From Apostichopus japonicus (Eukaryota; Echinodermata; Holothuroidea; Aspidochirotida; Stichopodidae): a DNA stretch of 64,000 nt. Below the pieces are notes generated by a model. The model ran no database searches and was not told the DNA's origin. It saw only the letters and a program-made list of their open reading frames with translations. The position numbers and the translations under genes were made by a program. Positions 11,216-22,268 of the stretch are shown in pieces. The stretch lies in the NCBI RefSeq assembly GCF_037975245.1, contig NC_092579.1, positions 31,324,666 through 31,388,665 of the forward strand, written 5' to 3'. Each line of letters opens with the position of its first letter. Position 1 is the stretch's first letter.

Positions 11216-14214
11216 TTAAAGTTCCAGAGACGGTATGAGATCGCGGCAAAAGCAAACTGCCCCCACCTGGTCTCGAGCCCGCGATCCAAAATACGTCACG
11301 CTCTCGAGGTACAGAGCAACCAACCGCGCCACGACAGCAGTGGATATAAATCTATGTTCGTTTCTAATACTTAAAGTTCCCACAGACCGTATCAGATCGC
11401 GGCAAAAGCAAACTGCCCTCACCTGGTCTCGAGCCCGCGATCCAAAATACGTCACGCTCTCGAGGTACAGAGCAACCAACCGCGCCACGACAGCAGTTGA
11501 TATAAATCTATGTTCGTTTCTAATACTTAAAGTTCCCAGAGACCGTATAAGATCGCGGAAAAAGCTAACTGCCCCCACCTGATCTCGAGCCCGCGATCCA
11601 AAATATGTCACGCTCTCGAGGTACAGAGCAACCAACCGCGCCACGACAGCAGTTGATATAAATCTATGTTCGTTTCTAATACTTAAAGTTCCCAGAGACC
11701 GTATAGGATCGCGGCAAAAGCAAACTGCCCCCACCTGGTCTCGAGCCCGCGATCCAAAATACGTCACGCTCTCGAGGTACAGAGCAACCAACCGCGCCAC
11801 GACAGCAGTTGATATAAATCTATGTTCGTTTCTAATACTTAAAGTTCCAGAGACGGTATGAGATCGCGGAAAAAGCAAACTGCCCCCACCTGGTCTCGAG
11901 CCCGCGATCCAAAATACGTCACGCTCTCGAGGTACAGAGCAACCAACCGCGCCACGACAGCAGTTGATATAAATCTATGTTCGTTTCTAATACTTAAAGT
12001 TCCCAGAGACCGTATGAGATCGCGGCAAAAGCAAACTGCCCCCACCTGGTCTCGAGCCCGCGATCCAAAATACGTCACGCTCTCGAGGTACAGAGCAACC
12101 AACCGCGCCACGACTGCAGTTGATATAAATCTATGTTCGTTTCTAATACTTAAAGTTCCAGAGACCGTATAAGATCGCGGCAAAAGCAAACTGCCCCCAC
12201 CTGGTCTCGAGCCCGCGATCCAAAATACGTCACGCTCTCGAGGTACAGAGCAACCAACCGCGCCACGACAGCAGTTGATAGAAATCTATGTTCGTTTCTA
12301 ATACTTAAAGTTCCAGAGACCATATGAGATCGCGACAAAAGCAAACTGCCCCCACCTGGTCTCGAGCCCGCGATCCAAAATACGTCACGCTCTCGAGGTA
12401 CAGAGCAACCAACCGCGCCACGACAGCAGTTGATATAAATCTATGTTCGTTTCTAATACTTAAAGTTCCCAGAGACCGTATAAGATCGCGGCAAAAGCAA
12501 ACTGCCCCCACCTGGTCTCGAGCCCGCGATCCAAAATACGTCACGCTCTCGAGGTACAGAGCAACCAACCGCGCCACGACAGCAGTTGATATAAATCTAT
12601 GTTCGTTTCTAATACTTAAAGTTCCCAGAGACCGTATAAGATCGCGGCAAAAGCAAACTGCCCCCACCTGGTCTCGAGACCGCGATCCAAAATACGTCAC
12701 GCTCTCGAGGTACAGAGCAACCAACCGCGCCACGACAGCAGTTGATATAAATCTATGTTCGTTTCTAATACTTAAAGTTCCAGAGACCGTATGAGATCGC
12801 GGAAAAAGCAAACTGCCCCCACCTGGTCTCGAGCCCGCGATCCAAATTACGCCACGCTCTCGAGGTACAGAGAGCAACCAACCGCGCCACGACAGCAGTT
12901 GATATAAATCTATGTTCGTTTCTAATACTTAAAGTTCCCAGAGACCGTATAAGATCGCGGCAAAAGCAAACTGCCCCCACCTGGTCTCGAGCCCGCGATC
13001 CAAAATACGTCACGCTCTCGAGGTACAGAGCAACCAACCGCGCCACGACAGCAGTTGATATAAATCTATGTTCGTTTCTAATACTTAAAGTTCCCAGAGA
13101 CCGTATAAGATCGCGGCAAAAGCAAACTGCCCCCACCTGGTCTCGAGCCCGCGAACCAAAATACGTCACGCTCTCGAGGTACAGAGCAACCAACCGCGCC
13201 ACGACAGCAGTTGATATAAATCTATGTTCGTTTCTAATACTTAAAGTTCCAGAGACCGTATAAGATCGCGGTAAAAGCAAACTGCCCCCACCTGGTCTCG
13301 AGCCCGCGATCCAAAATACGTCACGCTCTCGAGGTACAGAGCAACCAACCGCGCCACGACAGCAGTTGATATAAATCTATGTTCGTTTCTAATACTTAAA
13401 GTTCCCAGAGACCGTATGAGATCGCGGAAAAAGCTAACTGCCCCCACCTGGTCTCGAGCCCGCGATCCAAAATACGTCACGCTCTCGAGGTACAGAGCAA
13501 CCAACCGCGCCACGACAGCAGTTGATATAAATCTATGTTCGTTTCTAATACTTAAAGTTCCAGAGACCGTACCAGATCGCGGCAAAAGCAAACTGCCCCC
13601 ACCTGGTCTCGAGCCCGCGATCCAAAATACGTCACGCTCTCGAGGTACAGAGCAACCAACCGCGCCACGACAGCAGTTGATATAAATCTATGTCCGTTTC
13701 TAATACTTAAAGTTCCCACAGACCGTATAAGATCGCGGCAAAAGCAAACTGCCCTCACCTGGTCTCGAGCCCGCGATCCAAAATACGTCACGCTCTCGAG
13801 GTACAGAGCAACCAACCGCGCCACGACAGCAGTTGATATAAATCTATGTTCGTTTCTAATACTTAAAGTTCCCAGAGACCGTATAAGATCGCGGAAAAAG
13901 CTAACTGCCCCCACCTGGTCTCGAGCCCGCGATCCAAAATACGTCACGCTCTCGAGGTACAGAGCAACCAACCGCGCCACGACAGCAGTTGATATAAATC
14001 TATGTTCGTTTCTAATACTTAAAGTTCCCAGAGACCGTATAAGATCGCGGCAAAAGCAAACTGCCCCCACCTGGTCTCGAGCCCGCGATCCAAAATACGT
14101 CACGCTCTCGAGGTACAGAGCAACCAACCGCGCCACGACAGCAGTTGATATAAATCTATGTTCGTTTCTAATACTTAAAGTTCCAGAGACCGTATGAGAT
14201 CGCGGAAAAAGCAA
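11216..14214. repeat. 2336-bp (15-monomer) duplication inside the satellite
   Basis: The four-monomer segment 11216-11878 is almost identical to 13552-14214. Both carry CCACAGACCGTAT, GCCCTCACCTGG and GGAAAAAGCTAACTG in the same order. The offset of 2336 bp is 15 monomers, so a large block was copied within the array. Confidence 0.7.
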
Positions 14215-16774
14215 ACTGCCCCCACCTGGTCTCGAGCCCGCGATCCAAATTGCGCCACGCTCTCGAGGTACAGAGCAACCAACCGCGCCACGACAGCAGT
14301 TGATATAAATCTATGTTCGTTTCTAATACTTAAAGTTCCAGAGACGGTATGAGATCGCGGCAAAAGCAAACTGCCCCCACCTGGTCTCGAGCCCGCGATC
14401 CAAAATACGTCACGCTCTCGAGGTACAGAGCAACCAACCGCGCCACGACAGCAGTTGATATAAATCTATGTTCGTTTCTAATACTTAAAGTTCCCAGAGA
14501 CCGTATAAGATCGCGGCAAAAGCAAACTGCCCCCACCTGGTCTCGAGCCCGCGATCCAAAATACGTCACGCTCTCGAGGTACAGAGCAACCAACCGCGCC
14601 ACGACAGCAGTTTATATAAATCTATGTTCGTTTCTAATACTTAAAGTTCCAGAGACCGTATGAGATCGCGGAAAAAGCAAACTGCCCCCACCTGGTCTCG
14701 AGCCCGCGATCCAAATTACGCCACGCTCTCGAGGTACAGAGCAACCAACCGCGCCACGACAGCAGTTGATATAAATCTATGTTCGTTTCTAATACTTAAA
14801 GTTCCAGAGACGGTATGAGATCGCGGCAAAAGCAAACTGCCCCCACCTGGTCTCGAGCCCGCGAACCAAAATACGTCACGCTCTCGAGGTACAGAGCAAC
14901 CAACCGCGCCACGACAGCAGTTGATATAAATCTATGTTCGTTTCTAATACTTAAAGTTCCAGAGACCGTATGAGATCGCGGAAAAAGCAAACTGCCCCCA
15001 CCTGGTCTCGAGCCCGCGATCCAAAATACGTCACGCTCTCGAGGTACAGAGCAACCAACCGCGCCACGACAGCAGTTGATATAAATCTATGTTCGTTTCT
15101 AATACTTAAAGTTCCAGAGACCGTATGAGATCGCGGCAAAAGCAAACTGCCCCCACCTGGTCTCGAGCCCGCGATCCAAAATACGTCACGTTCTTGAGGT
15201 ACAGAGCAACCAACCGCGCCACGACAGCAGTTGATATAAATCTATGTTCGTTTCTGATACTTAAAGTTCCCAGAGACCGTATAAGATCGCGGCAAAAGCA
15301 AACTGCCCCCACCTGGTCTCGAGCCCGCGATCCAAAATACGTCACGCTCTCGAGGTACAGAGCAACCAACCGCGCCACGACAGCAGTTGATATAAATCTA
15401 TGTTCGTTTCTAATACTTAAAGTTCCCAGAGACCGTATGAGATCGCGGCAAAAGCAAACTGCCCCCACCTGGTCTCGAGCCCGCGATCCAAAATACGTCA
15501 CGCTCTCGAGGTACAGAGCAACCAACCGCGCCACGACAGCAGTTGATATAAATCTATGTTCGTTTCTAATACTTAAAGTTCCCAGAGACCGTATGAGATC
15601 GCGGCAAAAGCAAACTGCCCCCACCTGGTCTCGAGCCCGCGATCCAAAATACGTCACGCTCTCGAGGTACAGAGCAACCAACCGCGCCACGACAGCAGTT
15701 GATATAAATCTATGTTCGTTTCTAATACTTAAAGTTCCCAGAGACCGTATGAGATCGCGGCAAAAGCAAACTGCCCCCACCTGGTCTCGAGCCCGCGATC
15801 CAAAATACGTCACGCTCTCGAGGTACAGAGCAACCAACCGCGCCACGACAGCAGTTGATATAAATCTATGTTCGTTTCTAATACTTAAAGTTCCCAGAGA
15901 CCGTATGAGATCGCGGCAAAAGCAAACTGCCCCCACCTGGTCTCGAGCCCGCGATCCAAAATACGTCACGCTCTCGAGGTACAGAGCAACCAACCGCGCC
16001 ACGACAGCAGTTGATATAAATCTATGTTCGTTTCTAATACTTAAAGTTCCCAGAAACCGTATGAGATCGCGGCAAAAGCAAACTGCTCCCACCTGGTCTC
16101 GAGCCCGCGATCCAAAATACGTCACGCTCTCGAGGTACAGAGCAACCAACCGCGCCACGACAGCAGTTGATATAAATCTATGTTCGTTTCTAATACTTTA
16201 AGTTTCCAGAGACCGTATGAGATCGCGGCAAAAGCAAACTGCCCTGGCCTGGTCTCGAGCCCTTGATCCAAAAACGTCACGCTCTCGAGGTACAGAGCAA
16301 CCAACCGCGCCACGACAGCAGTTGATATAAATCTATGTTCGTTTCTAATACTTAAAGTTCCAGAGACCGTATAAGATCGCGGCAAAAGCAAACTGCCCCC
16401 ACCTGGTCTCGAGCCCGCGATCCAAAATACGTCACGCTCTCGAGGTACAGAGCAACCAACCGCGCCACGACAGCAGTTGATATAAATCTATGTTCGTTTC
16501 TAATACTTAAAGTTCCCAGAGACCGTATAAGATCGCGGCAAAAGCAAACTGCCCCCACCTGATCTCGAGCCCTTGATCCAAAATACGTCACGCTCTCGAG
16601 GTACAGAGCACAACCAACCGCGCCACGACAGCAGTTGATATAAATCTATGTTCGTTTCTAATACTTAAAGTTCCAAGAGACCGTATAAGATCGCGGCAAA
16701 AGCAAACTGCCCCCACCTGGTCTCGAGCCCGCGATCCAAAATACGTCACGCTCTCGAGGTACAGAGCAACCAAC

Positions 16775-17194
16775 AAGTACAGTGTCCTTGGGATTTCTTG
16801 GGAATTTTTGGACCCTGTTCTTGGAAATAGCAAAATCGGGAGTGGTCACACTCCATGTAGGTCAGAGGACGACCTCTAGACGTGACTCATACACTTCCCG
16901 ATCACCTTTTATCGATTAAGTTGTGTGTTGTCGGATTTTGTCAAGGTTTTGGTACTGGGGTGGGGGGGGGGGAGGTCTCTAATTAAGTTTCGTTACTCAT
17001 CGGGTAGCGATTAGAGGCCGGGTGGGGCGTAGGGTTGTGGGGCGCGCGTTTTCATGCAGATGGGAACAATCTCAAGAAGTGATGGGTGCGTCCATAGTAG
17101 TTGGTTTCATAGCACACTTGTACAATTGTTTAAGGCGTCCATACGCACACACGCGTTATGATAGACCATATATATATATTTGGAAATTTTTGAA

Positions 17195-17226
<32 letters not shown>

Positions 17227-17266
17227 ATATGAAATATTATATGAATGAAATATTATATGAAATATA
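16775..17266. other. Unique sequence after the satellite
   Basis: No gene seen. It contains a G-rich run (about 16959-16975), and short AT repeats from about 17166 onward including (TA)n at about 17196-17221. Confidence 0.6.
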
Positions 17267-17535
17267 TATATTTGATTTGATTTGATTTATTTTGTTTTTT
17301 CACGTGCAAATATACAAGGTGAAAGGAAGTCTTCTATAAATCATACAATAGCTTAACAATGTAGAAGACTCCCTGAAGAAAGAAAAGAGAAGAAAAAATT
17401 AAAGATCAAATTTAACGTTTCGACAATAAATCAATTATATGATATTTTAATTAATATGATGCAATTGTTTCTTTAATATAACATTTTCTAAATGACCTAC
17501 ACGATAATTTATTTTTAATAATGTCAGTAATAGAA
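17267..17535 (-). mobile_element. LINE 3' end, minus strand
   Basis: The reverse strand shows the last ~25 residues of a LINE reverse transcriptase (ending ETIASY-stop), the conserved 3' UTR hairpin (arms 17325-17336 and 17362-17373), CACGTG, then a tail of AAATC repeats. It is the same family as the large element at 34786-39145. It lies back to back with a plus-strand copy that starts about 40 bp away. Confidence 0.8.
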
Positions 17536-17574
17536 TATATATATATATATTTTTTGAAATTTTTGAAAAAAACT

Positions 17575-18220
<646 letters not shown>

Positions 18221-18637
18221 ACACTAGTGAGAGAGGGAAAATGGAAACGTCAAAAAAGGAGTTGTTGGTGTAAGGGGTAGGGTGAGACGCACGCCCCTTC
18301 CGAAATCCTCGATCCGTCACTGGCTACCTTGTGTATATTATAGGGATCAGCGCTGTAATTATGTCACTGTTCCTCTTTCTCTTCCCGGTGTCTTGGCGTT
18401 TTTCAAGTCTTGTACTCCCTCCTTTTCTCCCTTTTCTCTCTTTCCTCTTTTTCTTTTCCCTTCCTTGCTCTCCTTCCTCCTCTTCCCCCTCTTTTTCCCT
18501 TTTTCCTTCTTTCTAAATTTCTCTCATCTATTTCCTCCCAGGGGAGCGAGCACCTCAACGCCCCTGGATACGCGCCTGTGTAAGTCGGATTGTCTAGATA
18601 CCACTCTGTCGGATGAATAGATCTCTGTCAACCAGTT
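18221..18637. other. Pyrimidine-rich tract between two transposon-end-like motifs
   Basis: 18400-18530 is nearly pure C/T on the plus strand. On its left GATCCGTCACTG (about 18309-18320), and on its right CTGGATACGCGCCTG (about 18564-18578), look like ends of hAT-type elements when read on the minus strand. No matched partner ends or target duplications were found, so no element is called. Confidence 0.3.
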
Positions 18638-18880
18638 CTAGGGTAATACATTCATTACCATAGAAATAATCGTCTGTACTTCATTCAAGGAAATGGGATT
18701 TTCGGGAATAGTAAGTGTTATACATTCATGAACGGTTTCTGATGGCATTTGTGTTGGGATGACCTCATATATAAGGTCGCCAACCATAATAATATCCTCA
18801 TCAATAAAAATACTGTTAAAAACAGTTTCACCGTTCTCTTCGCGTAAGAGAGAGTTATGTAAAATTGGTTGGATAAGCAT
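18638..18880 (-). pseudogene. Possible LINE reverse-transcriptase C-terminal remnant
   Basis: An 80-codon frame with the local pattern FIDEDIIMVGDLIYEVIP followed by a short amphipathic tail resembles the region after the RT domain in L1/Tx1-like LINEs (an 'I..V.DL' block preceding a linker). There is no RT core in the neighbourhood and the match is from memory only, so this is tentative. Confidence 0.2.
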
Positions 18881-19255
18881 CTCCTCTCTTGGCCTAGAGG
18901 GGACTTAAAGGGTGTGAAGACTCGCGCAAAAAGAAACGTATAATGCCGGTAACATGACCTAGTTTCGAATGAGATGTAACAAAAGTGTTAGACACCACCA
19001 TCGATCCCAGAAAATACACACAGCTTGCTACCATCGGTAATTAGACACTAGTGTACAGTCAGTACATACAGCTGCGGTCAATACCTACAGCATAGCGTAC
19101 AGACAATACAGCGCTGGACATCTTATATAACACGGTAACACATTTCATTACTGTACTGTCTGCATTTTGTAGCGACACGAACAAATCGTCACTTGCAAGC
19201 CACGGAAAGTTAACTGTTTCAGATGGCCGCACGCGGTTTGGGGCGACTCTTCAAT
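18881..19255. other. No gene seen
   Basis: Unique sequence with several CAGTACATACAG-like short repeats around 19055-19110. Nothing else could be supported. Confidence 0.5.
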
Positions 19256-19449
19256 GCCTTTAAATTGACCCAATTTTTGCTCAATATGTATGTTCATTTA
19301 TGCTCTTCAACATGCAAGCCACAGAAAAACCCAGATCATGATTGATAACGGGTCAAAAAGAGATGTTCTCCTGCTGCTTTTTGGAACTTTTCCTGAGATT
19401 GAATAACAATCGGGCGGATAGATATTGATTCTAATAGGAGTATGCCACC
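19256..19449 (+). repeat. Diverged ~195-bp direct repeat, copy 1
   Basis: Shares AATTGACCCAATTTT, ATGCTCTTCAACATGCAAGC, ATGATTGATAAC, AGATGTTCTCC, TTTTCCTGAGAT and TAATAGGAGTATGCCACC with the copy about 480 bp downstream. No terminal structure was identified. It may be an old dispersed repeat or a local duplication. Confidence 0.85.
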
Positions 19450-19736
19450 TGCACCCTAAGGTAGCATACGCCCATTAAAAGCCCCATTGACTTACACACT
19501 AAATCACAAAAGTAATGTGGTCTCTAAGTCTAGATAGAAGTTTTCACTAGCTAAACGCTACCCATCACCGGATAGCTGACAAGTTGGCCTTTCATGGCAC
19601 CATCAATTTTCCGTACCATGACCGTGTAGATTTTTTGCTATCCGAGCCGGAAGTTTTCGTCACTTGTAAACAAACCTCTTCACTCAGTGGTAAACAAATT
19701 TCCTACGCTGCTCCCGGGAGGCCTAAAGGTCTAAAA

Positions 19737-19928
19737 TTGCCTCAATTGACCCAATTTTCTCACCATATGTACTTCCATTCATGCTCTTCAACATGCAAGC
19801 CACAAAAATCTAGATTATGATTGATAACAGGTCACAAAAGATGTTCTCCCGTTGCTTTTTGGCACTTTTCCTGAGATAGGAGAACAATCGAGCGGATTGA
19901 TATAGACTCTAATAGGAGTATGCCACCC
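19737..19928 (+). repeat. Diverged ~195-bp direct repeat, copy 2
   Basis: Second copy of the repeat at 19256-19449, with scattered substitutions and small indels. The short open frame at 19584-19820 overlaps this repeat and has no recognisable domain, so it is not called as a gene. Confidence 0.85.
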
Positions 19929-19984
19929 TAAATCAAAAACTTTTAAGTTTTTGCAATGTGCAGACGACACTGGCATACAAACAC

Positions 19985-21250
19985 ATATTTTGTATAAAAC
20001 GTGTGTAGGCTAGGCTAAAAATGGTTTTGTATTGTTTTAAAGAAAATATCTTGCCTTGCTGTGCGGCCTAATGTAGCCAGCATAATGGAGATAGAGTTCG
20101 TTTTTTTTGGTTTGCCTACCAAAGTACAAAGACGAAAGATTTGGGAGACAAAATTTCAATTGCATGACGGTCTAGAGGCCTACCAAGCTGTGTGAGGTGG
20201 GGATAGGCATAGGGCCATAGGCACTACTAGTACTACTACTCGGTGCTAGCCTAGGCTTCAACAACTAGTATTACGACAGTAAGAGTAGATCGGCATGTTT
20301 TGGTCATAAAGTCCAGGATTTCCTGTTCAGTTCCATTTTAGGCTTGGCTTACTACTTATTTGAGATCAAAGCAAACAAGCTTAGGCCTATGCCTTGCTTA
20401 GTCTAGGCCTACGACTGAGTTATAACAAGCCTAGCCTAGACCTAGTTATGCCAGTGCAACCCTGACTGTAGCTGGACTGAGTTAGGCCTAATGGACCTAT
20501 ATGCTGTGTATCTCGATCATAGGAATTGAAGTTGAATATGGCCATAAGAAGTAGCCTACTACTACTATGGGCATAGCAATACATACTAGGTCTAATGCTA
20601 TGCATGAAGGCCAAGACTGTCTATAGATAAACAGTCCTCCTCAAATTCACTCGAGCATTAAGAACTTGTTACTTGATAGCATAAACTACCCCCAATACTG
20701 CCACTAGGATTCATCCTTGAGCTCACCTAATTAATTCACCAGTCAACATGTATGGTTGTAAACATAATGGCCAGCACTACTTTCCTGTGCATGAAGACAT
20801 GTTTGGCTTGCCCTATGAAAAAATACTCTGTGTGCTTAATTAATCATGAATTTGTGCAGAGGAGCATTAAGTATGCCTAGCATTACCAAATGGGGTAGAT
20901 ATTCAATATCCCCTTTTTTGGCCAATGACAGGGGAGTCAGGTGGTATTGCAATAAGTATATGGAAGATTGTAATGGCTTAGCCTAAGATACTCCTAGGGT
21001 AAGCACCTAGCATGCTATGCAACAACGCTTTGATTGAAGATTTGATAACAGACTTATCAGCCATACGGCTAGTTCTAAATTAGCTAGGCCTTACACAGTT
21101 ACAGTTTCAGCCAAAAATTCCATTAGGCCAATACAATTTGGCCTACTGCCACTGGCTAGAGTTTAAAACAATAGGGTTAAGACTTAGACTAGGCTCATGC
21201 AGTACATCAGCAAAAATCGTTTACAACAAAAGTCGATGACTATTGCTACT
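19985..21250. repeat. AGGCCTA-rich non-coding region
   Basis: The short palindrome AGGCCT and variants (GGCCTA, CCTAGG, TAGCCTAGG) occur repeatedly over more than 1 kb, on both strands and without fixed spacing. No gene seen. A similar stretch lies at 60180-60490. Confidence 0.7.
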
Positions 21251-22268
21251 GTAGGGTTTTGCAGGCCTGCCAACTCTCGCGGTTTACTGTACAACTCTCA
21301 CTGCAAGTCTTCAAAATTTTACAAAAGTTTGTTATACCTTTGAGTTTGACATCAGCGTTTTGGAAATTGGGTCTGTTCATGTTTCACGGTTGCCAAAGGT
21401 AGCAAATTTTCAAATTACAGTACAGAACTTCTATTCTAAATAAAAAAAAACATAATTAATATCTGCAATTTATGAATTAGAATTGACCAGACCTTAAACT
21501 ATTCCGGAAATTATATTCAAGATGGTAGAAAAGTGTGACAATCTATAAATTTTCCAAAAGTGGTTCTTTTCTTAATGGTGGTGCCACTCCATTACTGCTA
21601 CATTTTGGGAATTCTGTCGTTAGTTCCTTTATTAACATAAAATTTACTATAATCAGACAAGTTTTCAATGATATTGATGATGTTATCAAAGAAAAATTAG
21701 AGTATCGTGAGAAAAATCACAATTTTTCCTGAATTACAGTTTTCTCTTTAAAGAGCAAAATTGAAAGTAATTGAAACAAAATACCATAAAATCAAACCAC
21801 AACATAAGCATATATATATTAACCAAAAGCTGACAGTTTTGGGTAATGTCCTCTCAGATTTTTTTGTCATGACTCTTGTTCCGAACATCACCTATCCAAA
21901 TAGATCTTGATTCAGACATCACCACCAATGCTTTACCTAATATAACCTAATACTTAGTAATAAAACATATTGTTCATTTAAAGGCAATAATAATGAGTAA
22001 ACAAACATGTTATTAATTGATAACCTTACTAAAAAAGATATATAAACTCTTAATAGGTTCCAAGTTCGAAACAAAGAAAAGTGATCAACAAGACATAAAT
22101 TTATTAAACACAGGCCATGCTTGTTAATACTAAGCAATACATTTCAATGTGTAACACGCAGGCACACAAAATTCTTAGTAGTTGCATATTTGCACGCACT
22201 GTTCTGGCCTCGGTTAAGCATTAGGAGTTGAGACCGTTAACTTACTTAGCCCGATCTGATAGTACAAG
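21251..22268. other. No gene seen
   Basis: AT-rich sequence with a few short open frames lacking any recognisable domain. It could contain the promoter of the integrase relic that starts at 22269, but no defined site can be supported. Confidence 0.5.

Larger units (their letters stand above)
6754..16774. repeat. 155/156-bp satellite array, second block
   Basis: About 64 further copies of the same monomer in the same orientation, ending at 16774 part-way through the CAACCGCGCC segment and passing into unique sequence. Copies between 7639 and 9705 are nearly all 156 bp, while 9666-10635 is a run of 155-bp copies. One copy near 10630 lacks a few bases (AAACCCCCAC). A copy near 12870 and one near 16610 carry a 2-bp insertion, and the last copies are slightly more divergent, as is usual at array edges. 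Confidence 0.97.

Noticed and set aside
1180-16158. Long repetitive open frames on both strands of the satellite (up to 688 codons)
   Set aside because: They are open on both strands at once, match the 52-codon monomer exactly, and break wherever a 155-bp monomer occurs. This is expected from a 156-bp period without stop codons, not from selection for protein.
1-16774. CRISPR array
   Set aside because: The repeated unit is the whole 155/156 bp with no unique spacers, and the setting is eukaryotic.
1-16774. Functional tRNA genes in the satellite
   Set aside because: A and B boxes are present but the acceptor and anticodon stems do not pair convincingly, so only tRNA-like promoter boxes are claimed.
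18309-18578. Complete hAT element
   Set aside because: Two end-like motifs occur but both point the same way, and no partner ends or 8-bp duplications were found.
18282-18620. Overlapping frames of 112 and 61 codons
   Set aside because: They translate a pyrimidine-rich tract into low-complexity Phe/Ser/Leu/Pro sequence with no domain.
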